A DNA stretch of 64,000 nucleotides from Ralstonia sp. RRA (GTDB taxonomy: Bacteria > Pseudomonadota > Gammaproteobacteria > Burkholderiales > Burkholderiaceae), in contig NZ_CP146091.1 of the NCBI RefSeq assembly GCF_037023145.1, forward strand, positions 806,001 to 870,000, read 5' to 3'. Position 1 is the stretch's first letter. Every line of letters begins with the position of its first letter. Below, one piece after another: positions 1-8,553 of this stretch. Position numbers and translations under genes: made by a program. Below the pieces are notes generated by a model. It ran no database searches. It was not told the DNA's origin and was given only the letters and a program-made list of their open reading frames with translations.

Positions 1-812
1 TCGTAGCGCGATTCCATCGCGAACGGCCGCGCATGGCCCCACCAGCCCGACAGCGGCTGCCAGAAGCGATCACGCAGCGCCGGTGCGACCCACACAAAGG
101 CAGGCGAACCCGGGCCGCCGTTCAGATATTTGTAGGTGCAGCCGATGGCGTAATCCGCGCCGCCGGCGTGCAGGTCCACCGGCACGGCGCCGGCCGAATG
201 CGCCAGATCCCAGATCGCCAGCGCGCCATGCTTGTGCGCCAGCGCAGAGACGGCCGCCATGTCGTACATGTGGCCGCTCTTGTAGTTCACGTGCGTGAGC
301 ATGGTGATGGCCACGTCGTCACCCAGCGCACCTTCCAGCTCGTCGGGCGAATCGATCAAGCGCAGCTTGTAGCCATCGCGCAGCAGATCGGCCAGACCTT
401 CGGCGATGTACAGGTCGGTCGGGAAGTTGTGCGTTTCCGAGACGATGATCTTGCGATTCGGCGCGTCTTCACGCTGCACGCGGATTGCGGCGGCCAGCAC
501 TTTGAACAGATTGATCGACGTGGTGTCGGTGACGACGACTTCGTCTTCACGTGCGCCGATCAGCGGGGCGAGCTTGTTGCCCAGGCGGCGCGGCAGTTCG
601 AACCAGCCGGCCTGGTTCCAGCTGCGGATCAGGCCGTCACCCCATTCACTGGCGACGACTTCCTGTGCGCGGGCCAGCGCGGCTTTCGGGCGGGCGCCGA
701 GCGAATTACCGTCCAGGTAGATCACGCCGTCGGGCAGCGCAAAGGCATCGCGCAGCGGGGCGATCGGGTCGGCCGCGTCGCGTTCGAGGCAGGAGTTGCG
801 GGTCAAAGTCAT
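1..812 (-). CDS. kynU: Kynureninase, 3' part beyond the left edge
   Basis: This PLP-dependent enzyme cleaves kynurenine to anthranilate and alanine in tryptophan breakdown. The reading frame starts at an ATG complementary to 810-812 and runs off the left edge, leaving about 270 of the usual 415 or so residues. The N-terminus contains the family segment [11 protein letters not shown] near residue 32, and the PLP-lysine neighbourhood ([15 protein letters not shown]) lies in the last third. It lies 40 bp downstream of kynB on the same strand, so the two are probably one transcript. The identification is confident because several family motifs occur in order. Confidence 0.93.
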   Translation of the reverse strand, partial: MTLTRNSCLERDAADPIAPLRDAFALPDGVIYLDGNSLGARPKAALARAQEVVASEWGDGLIRSWNQAGWFELPRRLGNKLAPLIGAREDEVVVTDTTSINLFKVLAAAIRVQREDAPNRKIIVSETHNFPTDLYIAEGLADLLRDGYKLRLIDSPDELEGALGDDVAITMLTHVNYKSGHMYDMAAVSALAHKHGALAIWDLAHSAGAVPVDLHAGGADYAIGCTYKYLNGGPGSPAFVWVAPALRDRFWQPLSGWWGHARPFAMESRY

Positions 813-852
813 GGTGATGTTGGGGCGATGAAAGCGTTGGTGTTCTGTGGGA

Positions 853-1482
853 TCAGGGCAGGCTGCGCAGCACGGCGCGCACGGGGCTCGCGTCGAGCGT
901 GGCGAACTTGAGCGGCAGGGCAATCAGCTCGTAATCACCGGCGGGCACCTCGTCGAGCACCAGCCCTTCGAGAATGGCCAGGCCGTGTTTGCCGACGGCA
1001 TGGTGCGCGTCCATGGTCTTGGAGGTCTGCGGGTCGAGCGAGGCGGTGTCGACGCCGATCAGCTTGACGCCGTGCCTGGCCAGCAACTCGATGGTCTCGG
1101 GCGCGACGGCGGCAAAGTTGTCGTCCCACGTGGTCTGCGGCATTTGCGTGTACGTGCGCAGCAGCACGCGCGGTGGCGTATCAGTGAGCGCATCACGCAC
1201 GTGTTCCGGCTCAACGCGCGCCACGCCTACACAGTGAATGACGCGGCAGGGGCCAAGGTAGGCGTCCAGCGGCACTTGCCCGATGGCCGCGCCATCTGAG
1301 TGATAGTGCAGCGGCGCATCGGCATGCGCGCCGGTGTGCGGCGACAGCGTGATGCGTCCGACGTTGACCGGGCAGTCACCTTCGAGCTTCCACGCAATTT
1401 CCTGCGAAAACGGCGTGTCGCCGGGCCAGGTAGGCGTGGCGGTCGAGAGGGCGGGGCTGATGTCCCACAAAGTGCGTTCCAA
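853..1482 (-). CDS. kynB: Kynurenine formamidase
   Basis: This enzyme hydrolyses N-formylkynurenine to kynurenine, the step before kynureninase. The 209-residue protein shows the KynB hallmarks: an N-terminal WDISPALS, then TWPGDTPF, and the metal-site segment [14 protein letters not shown] near residues 48-61. I chose a TTG start at 1480-1482 because no ATG gives the usual KynB length, and the residues from there on match the family start. Longer versions of this frame run back through the divergent promoter region and are implausible. It is the first gene of a kynB-kynU operon that diverges from an Lrp-type regulator. Confidence 0.92.
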   Translation of the reverse strand: MERTLWDISPALSTATPTWPGDTPFSQEIAWKLEGDCPVNVGRITLSPHTGAHADAPLHYHSDGAAIGQVPLDAYLGPCRVIHCVGVARVEPEHVRDALTDTPPRVLLRTYTQMPQTTWDDNFAAVAPETIELLARHGVKLIGVDTASLDPQTSKTMDAHHAVGKHGLAILEGLVLDEVPAGDYELIALPLKFATLDASPVRAVLRSLP

Positions 1483-1575
1483 GGCGGCTCCAGGGCAGAA
1501 AACTCGGTGAATCCGTGCCGAAATGATAGGGAAATCTACGCGCAATGGGTTTGCATATTCGTGCGTGCGATCCGG

Positions 1576-1596
1576 TTGAATTCGCATAAAATTCAA
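1576..1596. promoter_or_regulatory. Palindromic candidate operator between kynB and the Lrp-type regulator
   Basis: The sequence TTGAATT-CGCATAA-AATTCAA is a perfect 7-bp inverted repeat with a 7-bp AT-rich centre. It lies about 35 bp before the regulator start in the divergent intergenic space. Lrp/AsnC proteins typically bind such AT-rich dyads, and KynR controls the kyn operon in Pseudomonas, so this is the natural binding site. That assignment is inferred from position and symmetry. Confidence 0.5.
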
Positions 1597-1630
1597 CGTA
1601 TTGAAGAGATCACGCAAAGAACAACGACAG

Positions 1631-2161
1631 ATGCAACTCGATACCACCGATCTGCGCATTCTCCAGGTTCTGCAGGAGGATGGCCGTATCAGCAACCAGG
1701 ACTTGGCTGAGCGCGTGGCGCTGTCGCCGTCGGCGTGCCTGCGGCGTGTGCGGATGCTGGAGGAGGGCGGCGCCATCACCGGTTACCGGGCGCAACTCGG
1801 CCGGGCGGCGCTGGGGCTGGAGCTGGAGGCCATCGTGCAGGTGTCGATGCGGCAGGACGTGACCGGCTGGCACGAGACCTTCATGGCCGCCGTGCAGAGC
1901 TGGCCCGAGATCGTGGCCGCCTACATCATCACCGGGGATTGCAACTACATCCTGCGCGTGCAGGCGCCCACGCTGCAGCATTACTCAGAATTCATCATCG
2001 AGCGGCTGTACAAGACGCCGGGCGTGATGGACATCCGCTCGAACATCGTCCTGCGCACGATCAAGGACCGGGAAGGCGGGCTGGCGTTGCTGATGGAATC
2101 GCGCGGTGTGCGGCCGCTGGAGAGTGGGGCGGGCGCCAGCAAGCGCCCGAAGGGTGGCTAG
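1631..2161 (+). CDS. kynR: Lrp/AsnC-family regulator, KynR-like
   Basis: The 176-residue protein has an N-terminal winged helix-turn-helix ([21 protein letters not shown] onward, residues 3-50). A C-terminal RAM/AsnC ligand domain follows (GDCNYILRV, about residue 105, through the final [12 protein letters not shown]). I chose the ATG at 1631 because the family almost always starts a few residues before LDxxDxxIL; an upstream TTG would add ten basic residues. It diverges from kynB, the arrangement of the kynurenine-responsive regulator KynR in other proteobacteria. The gene symbol is by context. Confidence 0.85.
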   Translation: MQLDTTDLRILQVLQEDGRISNQDLAERVALSPSACLRRVRMLEEGGAITGYRAQLGRAALGLELEAIVQVSMRQDVTGWHETFMAAVQSWPEIVAAYIITGDCNYILRVQAPTLQHYSEFIIERLYKTPGVMDIRSNIVLRTIKDREGGLALLMESRGVRPLESGAGASKRPKGG

Positions 2162-2748
2162 CCGCCGATCGCCGTGAGCGATGAAAACGCGCCGCGATGG
2201 AATACCAGCGGGGCGCCGTCTGGATCGACCACGCCGCAGCGCTCCACCTCGCCGACGAAGATAACGTGGTCGCCCTCGTCATAGCGGCTGCGGTTATGGC
2301 ACTCGAACCACGCCAGAGATTGCGTGAGGATCGGCAGGCCGGTCGGGCTGAGGGCGTAATCGATGTTGGCAAAGCGGTCGCCCTTAAGGGTGGCGAAGCG
2401 CTTGCACAAGTCCAACTGATCCGCCGACAGGATATTGATGACGTAGTGCGAGCCGGCGTGGAACAGCGGGAATGAATTCGCCTGCATGCCAAGGCTCCAC
2501 AGCACCAGCGGCGGGTCCAGCGACACCGAATTGAACGAGCTGGCCGTCACGCCGACGAACGCCGGCTTGCCAGGGCCGCCCTCAGAGCGCGTGGTGACAA
2601 CCGTCACACCCGTGGCGAACTGGGACAGCGCATGCCGGAAATGTGCGGCATCAAAGTCAGGCGGGGTGGCGCTGCCATGCGCCGACGGCTTGCGCGCGGA
2701 CAGCTCCCTATCGCGCACATCCATGGGAATGGCTCCGTGATGGTCCAT
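2158..2748 (-). CDS. Flavin reductase-like FMN-binding protein
   Basis: This 196-residue protein belongs to the flavin reductase (FMN-binding split-barrel) family, which reduces FMN or FAD for partner monooxygenases. Family segments visible are RHALSQFATGVTVVTT near residue 38, GVTASSFNSVSLDPPLVLWS, and a C-terminal DHVIFVGEV. The first 30 residues are a non-conserved lead, so an internal start is possible. It converges with the Lrp-type gene and overlaps its stop by 4 bp. No partner monooxygenase is adjacent, so the substrate pathway cannot be assigned. Confidence 0.85.
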   Translation of the reverse strand: MDHHGAIPMDVRDRELSARKPSAHGSATPPDFDAAHFRHALSQFATGVTVVTTRSEGGPGKPAFVGVTASSFNSVSLDPPLVLWSLGMQANSFPLFHAGSHYVINILSADQLDLCKRFATLKGDRFANIDYALSPTGLPILTQSLAWFECHNRSRYDEGDHVIFVGEVERCGVVDPDGAPLVFHRGAFSSLTAIGG

Positions 2749-3010
2749 GCAAACTACCGAAAGTAAGGCTCAATTGTAACGGACGCCCGATAGGCCGCCG
2801 CAAGGTAGGGGTTTGCATGACGCCAAGCGCACATGTCAGGAAACGCGTGCTCCGCCGACCAATGGCATCGTGTGCTCCCAAAGAAAAGCGGCTCTGATAT
2901 CCATGCGTTACATTTTTGACGCAGCGCTTCGGCAAGCCCGGTGTCAAACGGCAACGGTCGTCGTCCGGCACGCACAGCCGCTTCTCAATGGATTTCGAAT
3001 CGTTGCACTG

Positions 3011-3874
3011 ATGATTGCTAAGACAAGTAAGTTCTTCACCCTGATGGCGGGCATGCTGGCCGCGAGTGTCAATGCGCATGCATTCAACGCGCAGTGGTTA
3101 CTGCAGGCGGCCAAGTCCGAAGAGGCCGGTCTCAAGGCCAGAATTGGTATCGCGGTGATCGACAAGGAGTCTGGTTACACCTGGAGCTATCGGGGCGATG
3201 AGGCGTTCCCGATCAACAGCACGCATAAGGCCTACCTGTGTGCCGCGCTGCTTGAGAAGGTCGATCAAAGGAAGCTGGCGCTCAGTGATATCACCGCAAT
3301 TTCCAAGAGCGACCTGGTGACCTACTCCCCGATTACGGAGAAACTGCAGTCGGCCACCAATGCGCAGCTGTGCGAAGCCGCCGTGAGCTACAGCGACAAC
3401 ACGGCGGCCAACAAGGTGCTTGAGAACATTGGTGGTACCCAGGGCTTCAATGCGTTCATGCGATCCATCGGCGACCATAAAACCCGCCTGGATCGGAATG
3501 AGCCCGAGCTCAATGAAGGCACCCCGGGTGACCGTCGGGACACCACGACGCCGATCGCCGCTGCCAACAGCTTGAACCAGATTTTCTTTAGCGATGGACT
3601 GTCTCGAAACGCGAAGGCCGAACTGACGCATTGGATGGTCAATGACAAGGTTGCCAATGACTTGTTGAGGAAATCCCTCCCTCCCACTTGGCGCATTGCC
3701 GACAAGACTGGGGCAGGGGGATACGGATCTCGCTCCATCGTCGCGGTTGTCTACCCTGAAGGGAAAAAGCCGTTGCTGGTCTCCATCTACATCACAAACA
3801 CGAAAGCAACCCTTGGCGAAAGCAATGCGGCTATCGCGCGAATGGGTGCCGTTCTGTTCAAGAGCATGCAGTAA
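3011..3874 (+). CDS. Class A serine beta-lactamase
   Basis: The protein hydrolyses beta-lactams in the periplasm. From the ATG at 3011 it has 287 residues: a signal peptide ending near NAHA (residue 24), the active-site S70-T-H-K73, the S128-D-N loop, an omega-loop RNEPELN with the general base at residue 164, and K232-T-G. An upstream in-frame extension exists, but it would bury the signal peptide, so I rejected it. The S-T-H-K tetrad is unusual, since STFK is common. Base composition is lower in GC than neighbouring chromosomal genes but far higher than the AT-rich element that begins about 130 bp later, outside which it lies. The family is certain; the subtype is not assigned. Confidence 0.92.
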   Translation: MIAKTSKFFTLMAGMLAASVNAHAFNAQWLLQAAKSEEAGLKARIGIAVIDKESGYTWSYRGDEAFPINSTHKAYLCAALLEKVDQRKLALSDITAISKSDLVTYSPITEKLQSATNAQLCEAAVSYSDNTAANKVLENIGGTQGFNAFMRSIGDHKTRLDRNEPELNEGTPGDRRDTTTPIAAANSLNQIFFSDGLSRNAKAELTHWMVNDKVANDLLRKSLPPTWRIADKTGAGGYGSRSIVAVVYPEGKKPLLVSIYITNTKATLGESNAAIARMGAVLFKSMQ

Positions 3875-3943
3875 GTCAAACAGGCCGACCCTTGTGGCAG
3901 ATCTTTCTGCCCAAAAACTGGAAGCTGTGTCAGGAGAAAAACC

Positions 3944-4021
3944 TTGGAAAACCAACAAAACCGTCAACTCGAAACCGCCGTCCTGGGCGGAGGCTGCTTC
4001 TGGTGCAACCTAACAGCCTAG
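3944..4021 (+). pseudogene. msrA: Native 5' end of msrA, cut off by integration
   Basis: A TTG start with AGGAGA upstream opens a 25-codon frame whose residues MENQQNRQLETAVLGGGCFWC match the start of peptide methionine sulfoxide reductase A. It keeps the catalytic cysteine of the GCFWC motif. Right after the WC codons it runs into AT-rich element sequence and stops at TAG (4019-4021). The rest of the gene lies 18.75 kb away, joined to a different 5' end. The native promoter and ribosome-binding site therefore now drive only this stub. Excision should rejoin the two parts. Confidence 0.9.
3992..4006 (+). other. Left attachment core (attL)
   Basis: GGCTGCTTCTGGTGC encodes the Gly-Cys-Phe-Trp-Cys active-site residues of MsrA in host codons. 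It shares 12 of 15 bases with the right core, and the last six (TGGTGC, 4001-4006) are identical. Host msrA codons lie to the left and unrelated AT-rich sequence to the right. Strand exchange most likely occurred in or next to TGGTGC; the exact crossover cannot be fixed from one copy. Confidence 0.8.
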
Positions 4022-4056
4022 TTATGTTTTTCTCCATAAAATCATACACTTAATTT

Positions 4057-4090
4057 TTGCTGGATTTTTTCTGCTGGTTCATCTGCTGAA
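4057..4090 (+). promoter_or_regulatory. Left candidate recombinase arm sites
   Basis: Three spaced copies of a CTGCTG-type motif lie 50-85 bp inside the left core: TTGCTGGA (4057), TCTGCTGGT (4070) and TCTGCTGAA (4082). The last is identical to two tandem copies at the right end. Arm-type sites for tyrosine recombinases typically sit in this position at both ends of an element. The role is inferred. Confidence 0.5.
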
Positions 4091-4376
4091 TTTCTCAAAG
4101 AACCTTGTTGGGCATGGCTTCGCCATAGGTCAGCAAGGGGAAACCTTCACCAGAGCCATTTCTAGCCCCGTAGAGCAGTCCGAGTGGTTCGCAGTAGGTA
4201 GACACCCCATCACACCAGAAAACAGCCCCAAAACCTTCCTATGTGGGTTTGGCAGTGGGAAGAACTTTCATCAATCATAAATAAAAATAATGAAGTTCAT
4301 CAAAGAAGTTTCATGTAGTTGAAGGTTCTAATGTGCTCAATCAATTGAATAAATTTCTTCGATTATAAAAATTTTA

Positions 4377-4404
4377 TTGATGGGTTTTCTTCTTGTGGTA
4401 TGAT
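4377..4404 (+). promoter_or_regulatory. Promoter for the left-end gene
   Basis: TTGATG (4377-4382) and TATGAT (4399-4404) are separated by 16 bp and lie about 55 bp before the start codon of the 194-residue protein. This is a good sigma70 match and the only candidate upstream of that gene. Confidence 0.5.
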
Positions 4405-4459
4405 GTAGTCATCAGCTAACGGGGTTGGCTGAATTCAACCAAACTTGAAGGAAGCTAAA

Positions 4460-5044
4460 ATGTCGTTTCTTGATAATGCCAAGGAAGTTCTGACCGAAGA
4501 AGAATTCACCAAACTTCAAGAGCTTCAAACCAAATCGTCCGATTTTGAAGCAACACCCGATGAAGAAAAAAACCTTCTTGAACTGAAAAACTCGGTTCGT
4601 GAAAAAATCGCCCAACGAGATAAGGCGAAAAACCTTTCCTTCCTGAATGGTAAGGTTTACACCATCGCTGAAATTATTACGGCTGGTGGATACTCGAATG
4701 AAGAAATCAAGAAGTATTATTCGGAAAAGTTCCCCCGTGGTGCTAATACCGAAGTTCGCCAATATGCCACCATCAAGTTTAAGGACAAGGATGGTAAGGA
4801 AGTTGAAGAAGCTATCAAAACTGGTGAGCGAATTTCGAAGGGAGCAAAAGAAGCCATCAAGAAGATGGGTGTTGCGAAGTTCGTTGAATTGATTACGGAC
4901 AAAGCTTACTTTATTGACCATGTTTCTACTCCCACTGTTGGCATCATGGCTAACAAGAAGGTTTACAAGCATATCAATGAACAAGCAAAGCGACTTGAAT
5001 TTGATGTTGAAAAATTCAAGCAAGCATTGGGTATCAAGGCATGA
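4460..5044 (+). CDS. Hypothetical protein next to attL, probably well expressed
   Basis: The 194-residue protein starts at ATG 4460 behind AAGGAAG; a TTG five codons upstream overlaps that ribosome-binding site and is less likely. I do not recognise the family. It is highly charged and mostly helical, with an acidic N-terminal 55 residues (LTEEEFTKLQELQTK) and a middle segment TIAEIITAGGYSNEEIKKYY that could be a helix-turn-helix or a fold of similar size. A lysine-rich region and a C-terminal helix follow. It is monocistronic, with its own promoter and a strong terminator. Its codons (many AAG, ACC, GTT) look more like those of a highly expressed gene than the rest of the element. It is the best candidate for cargo or a nucleoid-type factor. 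Confidence 0.8.
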   Translation: MSFLDNAKEVLTEEEFTKLQELQTKSSDFEATPDEEKNLLELKNSVREKIAQRDKAKNLSFLNGKVYTIAEIITAGGYSNEEIKKYYSEKFPRGANTEVRQYATIKFKDKDGKEVEEAIKTGERISKGAKEAIKKMGVAKFVELITDKAYFIDHVSTPTVGIMANKKVYKHINEQAKRLEFDVEKFKQALGIKA

Positions 5045-5067
5045 TACTGCCCTTCCAAAGAAAGCAA

Positions 5068-5090
5068 AAAGCCCCATAAAGGGGCTTTTT
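5068..5090 (+). terminator. Intrinsic terminator after the left-end gene
   Basis: AAAGCCCC-ATAA-GGGGCTTT hairpin followed by a T-rich run (5083-5093). The stem GCCCC/GGGGC is reused in another terminator of this element near 8240. Confidence 0.85.
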
Positions 5091-5226
5091 CTTTATCTGT
5101 TGAAAATATATCCACCAAACAAGAAAACCCCTATTTCTAGGAGTTTTTCTTGAACCATTTATTTCTTCGGAGAACTTCATTATTATCTATACTTCATAAA
5201 TGATATTAACTACTTTACTTCATTTG

Positions 5227-7944
5227 TCAATAGACAGTTGGTTTCATTTCAACATTTCTTTCTTCTATTTTTAAATCTTGTGGAAGTGATTTGTTAATTT
5301 CCTTCACGAAGTAATCACCTAATCCCATATTTCCACCTTTTTTAACTGATTGCTTGTCAGTTTCAAATGAATTCATGGCATTAGAATTTGCTGTTGAAAT
5401 AGTGTCTTTTACTTCAATATCAGACATTCCAGTTTTATCTAGGCTAGATTGAGCAGATTTAAATACTCCCATTGTTTCTTTTGCTGAATCAGTAAAATAA
5501 CCACCACCAGCCATAGCAACAACACGACCAGAACCAGAGCCATATTTATCAATTAGGTGTTTGTTCATTGCTGAATTCAATTGTTGTTCAAAATTAGAAT
5601 CAGGATTTCTTTCAATTGAGTCCTTCATCTGGTTCATGAATTCATTTCCTTCAACAGAATCTTTACCACCAACCATATTAACAGCTTTATTCAACATTGA
5701 TTGAGCTTGTGCCCCTTTCAATGTATTTCCAGAGTATTCAAGATTATCCAATATTGAAGATTCAGCTTTATTGCTATTTCTAGTTCTTTCTTCTCTTGTT
5801 TCTGGATTATCTGTTCTTCTATCAAAATCAGCCATTTTCTTTTCATTGTTTATTCTATCTTGGTTAATTTTGTTGTTGAGAGCTTTTGAAGCACCTTGTG
5901 AAGCCATAGCAACAGCACCAGCACCAGCAATCGCACCAGCACCAGAAGCTTCTTTACCATGACCACTCATTGAAACACCTAATCCACCAATCCAATTGAT
6001 TACTTGGTCAGGAAGAACATGGACAATATCAAAACATTTCTTGATTAGATAAGTCATCATCCCTACATAAACAACAGGCATAGCAAACATACCTAATACA
6101 TAAGTCAACAATCCACTATCACTTTGAGCCAAATTCCAAACATCAGGAAAGATAGATGTTATCAATGAGCCAATTATTTGAACAATTGAAACGGATAGAG
6201 CAAATCCAGCAACCATCAATAAAGGTTTGAATAATATTGATAGGAGTTGTTTAAATCCGTTAGAACCTTGCCCGATAATTTCATGACCTTCAAAAAGTAT
6301 TGCTACTAGCCATAATGTTGAACCAATAATAGTTTCAGCATAAGAAATTAACAAAGCCATGATACAGCCAATCCAAATAAAGAATGGAAGCATTGGGACA
6401 ATGTAAAGAGCCCAAAAAGCAAATATCATGATTGGTGGAATGAATGTTATTAGTGTGACATTCAAGAACATTCCAATTCCAGGAGCATTACCAATTGAAG
6501 AAGAAAGAGCACCGATACCAACATATACAGCACTAGCAACAGCACCAGACCACCCACCAATTCTTTCTACTTTCAATACAGCATTTTCATTCTTATCGAA
6601 TGTCATTGTTCCAGCAGAAGTAAAAAGCTTTTTGATTATTGGAACTGGTGAAAATCCTTCTTTGACTGAATGTTTTATGGTGTCCCACCAACTTTCATTA
6701 GAACCACCTGTTTCATCACCAACACCATAATTCACAACACCAGCACTAGATAAATCAACAACTTTACCGATATTATTTAATGCTTTACTCCATTCATCAT
6801 GTAATGGGTATCTGTCAAAATGAGATACACCAGAAGCAACAGGAACATTGGCAATAGCTGAATTAGTTAAATCCATCAATTTACTGATTTTTTGATAGTA
6901 AGCACCCAAGAAAATAAATCCATCTTGGTCAACACTTTTCTTCAATTCACTAAACTGGTCTAATGAAAGAATTTGTTGTGAAGCAAATGAATTCATATTC
7001 TCTCTATATTGACCAACAGCATCAGCAATCAATTTGGGATCAATAGGAGCACCAGAAGAAACTAATTGAGCAGATAAAGTATCCATCTTGTTCATAAGAT
7101 TTGCTGTTTCTTCTTGGTTCTTTTGAGAAATAGCCTGCATCCTACTAACAGCATCAGAAGCTTGAACCAAGTTAGTAATAGCACCTAATGGACCAGTAGC
7201 GACATTCTGTAAAGATTGGCTAGTATCAACGGCAGGAGCTTGCCATTTAGAAACGGTTAATGTTCCACAAGCATCAACTTGACCATTTTTATCACCAAAT
7301 TTATAGATGATATTATTCATTCCATCTTCTTTTGTTATTCCAACGGTCATATTTGGAAATAATAATTTAGCTTGATTATAATTTTGTTGAAATTGCTTCA
7401 TCACATTCATACAAGCATAAGAAGCAAAAAGATTGTAAGCCAAGCTATTAACTTCTGGCTTAATCAATCCAGTTTGGGCAACTTGTATAAGATTTTGATT
7501 GCTCATGAATTTTGAAGCACCAGCATCAGCAAAAGAAATTCCAGCAGTAATAACTTTTCCAGTCAAATATTGAATGCTGTTATATCCGTTATTGATGGGA
7601 AGTAAAAGAGCAGGAACAAGAGCTAGTCTGATTGGAAGATAAACACCGGAGAATTTCTTTCCCATAAATTCGCCATCATGTGCTGTTCCAACAGTGGCGA
7701 AAATCACATAATAAACAAACAATATTCCAGCACAAAATAATGCTGATATATTAACGATTTCAATTAAACCAGCCATTGAGTCAGATGATTCACCACCAAA
7801 TACACCGAGTTTCCCAAATATAGAGTTCATAACCATCATCATCTTGTCTGTTGTCATTGGAGTTAGCCCCAAATCACCAGCAAAAGACAAGGATGGAATT
7901 AGAACAAGAGAAAGCACCATTAGAATTTTTATTATCGCTTTCAT
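5227..7944 (-). CDS. DotA/TraY-family inner-membrane protein of I-type secretion systems
   Basis: The 905-residue protein has a signal peptide (MKAIIKILMVLSLVLIPSLS, cleaved near FAG). A periplasmic start follows, then the family signature around residues 80-125: a membrane span ending in YYVIFATVGTAHDGEFMGKK, then LPIRLALVPALLLPINNGYNSIQYL. Further spans cluster at about residues 480-660, ending with VYVGMMTYLIKKCFD. The hydrophilic C-terminus of about 250 residues is rich in Asn, Lys and Glu. DotA (Legionella) and TraY (IncI R64) are polytopic inner-membrane components of I-type type IV secretion. In R64, TraY is the donor-side partner recognised by the ExcA entry-exclusion protein. It is expressed from a promoter shared with a small ribbon-helix-helix gene 9 bp upstream. 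No other large pore component is present in the element, so it must act with a helper system or have another role. Confidence 0.85.
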   Translation of the reverse strand: MKAIIKILMVLSLVLIPSLSFAGDLGLTPMTTDKMMMVMNSIFGKLGVFGGESSDSMAGLIEIVNISALFCAGILFVYYVIFATVGTAHDGEFMGKKFSGVYLPIRLALVPALLLPINNGYNSIQYLTGKVITAGISFADAGASKFMSNQNLIQVAQTGLIKPEVNSLAYNLFASYACMNVMKQFQQNYNQAKLLFPNMTVGITKEDGMNNIIYKFGDKNGQVDACGTLTVSKWQAPAVDTSQSLQNVATGPLGAITNLVQASDAVSRMQAISQKNQEETANLMNKMDTLSAQLVSSGAPIDPKLIADAVGQYRENMNSFASQQILSLDQFSELKKSVDQDGFIFLGAYYQKISKLMDLTNSAIANVPVASGVSHFDRYPLHDEWSKALNNIGKVVDLSSAGVVNYGVGDETGGSNESWWDTIKHSVKEGFSPVPIIKKLFTSAGTMTFDKNENAVLKVERIGGWSGAVASAVYVGIGALSSSIGNAPGIGMFLNVTLITFIPPIMIFAFWALYIVPMLPFFIWIGCIMALLISYAETIIGSTLWLVAILFEGHEIIGQGSNGFKQLLSILFKPLLMVAGFALSVSIVQIIGSLITSIFPDVWNLAQSDSGLLTYVLGMFAMPVVYVGMMTYLIKKCFDIVHVLPDQVINWIGGLGVSMSGHGKEASGAGAIAGAGAVAMASQGASKALNNKINQDRINNEKKMADFDRRTDNPETREERTRNSNKAESSILDNLEYSGNTLKGAQAQSMLNKAVNMVGGKDSVEGNEFMNQMKDSIERNPDSNFEQQLNSAMNKHLIDKYGSGSGRVVAMAGGGYFTDSAKETMGVFKSAQSSLDKTGMSDIEVKDTISTANSNAMNSFETDKQSVKKGGNMGLGDYFVKEINKSLPQDLKIEERNVEMKPTVY

Positions 7945-7953
7945 GATTTCACC

Positions 7954-8115
7954 TTATTTGTTGTTGTTTTTATTTTGTTTTGAAAACAAGTGAAGTGAAC
8001 GAAGATATGAACTAACAGACATTCCTAATTTCTTTGCTGAAACCTTCATATCTTCCCTTAACTCATTTGATACCTTTACATGTATTGTTTTGTTAAATTT
8101 CTGAATATCATTCAT
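7954..8115 (-). CDS. Small ribbon-helix-helix protein, first gene of the dotA-like operon
   Basis: The 53-residue frame begins MNDIQKFNKTIHVKVSN behind AAGGAGAAC and ends 9 bp before the DotA/TraY start. The pattern of one beta strand (KTIHVKVS) followed by two helices (ELREDMKVSAKKLG, SVSSYLRSLHLF) is that of Arc/CopG-type DNA-binding proteins. Two direct repeats overlap the promoter of this operon, so autoregulation is likely. It is one of four such small proteins in the element. Confidence 0.75.
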   Translation of the reverse strand: MNDIQKFNKTIHVKVSNELREDMKVSAKKLGMSVSSYLRSLHLFSKQNKNNNK

Positions 8116-8149
8116 TTTTGTTCTCCTTGAATTTTAGTTGTTCATATAA

Positions 8150-8203
8150 ACCATAACAAAAATAGCCATATTGTCAACATAGAATAAGAGATATTTTCAA
8201 CAT
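8150..8203 (-). promoter_or_regulatory. Promoter and direct-repeat operators of the RHH-dotA operon
   Basis: On the minus strand TTGACA (8172-8177) and TATGGT (8150-8155) are 16 bp apart. The motif ATGTTGAAAATAT (8191-8203) is repeated as ATGTTGACAATAT (8168-8180), 23 bp away, with the second copy covering the -35. Two in-phase direct repeats across a promoter are typical operators for ribbon-helix-helix repressors, and the operon's first gene encodes one. Confidence 0.6.
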
Positions 8204-8237
8204 AAATAGATTTTCAAGAATATGGATTTAGATAATA

Positions 8238-8268
8238 GAAAAGCCCCAATAAATGGGGCTTTTTCTTT
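8238..8268. terminator. Bidirectional intrinsic terminator
   Basis: AAAAGCCCC-AATAAAT-GGGGCTTTTT forms a stem with runs of A before and T after, so it can end transcription in both directions. It closes the leftward helicase operon ending at 8311 and insulates the dotA-like operon promoter at 8150-8177. Confidence 0.8.
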
Positions 8269-8310
8269 TTCGGGAAAGCTTCGCTGTTTTTTGGCTTCGC
8301 CTACATGATT

Positions 8311-8553
8311 TCATGATGATTGTTTCTTCAACCGTGGAAATAGTTTATTTTCCATACATACAGAGCGAACTTCTTTTATTATCTCCAATTTATCATTCAA
8401 TTCAGAATCATTCTCTAATGCCTTTCTAAATCTATGTAAATCAGTATGCTTTACAGTTCCTTCATGTTCAGGAAATAGCAACATGTAATCATCAATATGC
8501 TTCATGAAATAAAGTGATTCAATTTTTCTGGTTTCTTCTGCTGTTCGTTTCAT
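8311..8553 (-). CDS. Small hypothetical protein, last gene of the helicase operon
   Basis: The 80-residue, charged, probably helical protein overlaps the stop of the preceding gene by 4 bp (ATGA), indicating translational coupling. I recognise no family. It is followed by an intrinsic terminator. Its place in the operon suggests a replication or copy-control role, which is only inference. Confidence 0.65.
   Translation of the reverse strand: MKRTAEETRKIESLYFMKHIDDYMLLFPEHEGTVKHTDLHRFRKALENDSELNDKLEIIKEVRSVCMENKLFPRLKKQSS

Larger units (their letters stand above)
4022..4459. other. Left-end noncoding region of the element
   Basis: No credible gene is seen here. The stretch contains the candidate arm sites, a small hairpin ATGGC-TTC-GCCAT (4114-4126), and a patch of higher GC between about 4100 and 4260 that I cannot assign. 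A promoter for the next gene lies at its right end. Confidence 0.5.

Noticed and set aside
853..1779. A 308-codon version of kynB
   Set aside because: It runs through the divergent promoter and the regulator gene; the TTG at 1480-1482 gives the normal 209 residues.
2813..3010. N-terminal extension of the beta-lactamase
   Set aside because: It would place about 66 residues before a clear signal peptide, and the family starts at the signal peptide.
3011..3874. Beta-lactamase as cargo of the AT-rich element
   Set aside because: It lies outside the left core and has a different base composition; only the msrA stub separates it from the junction.
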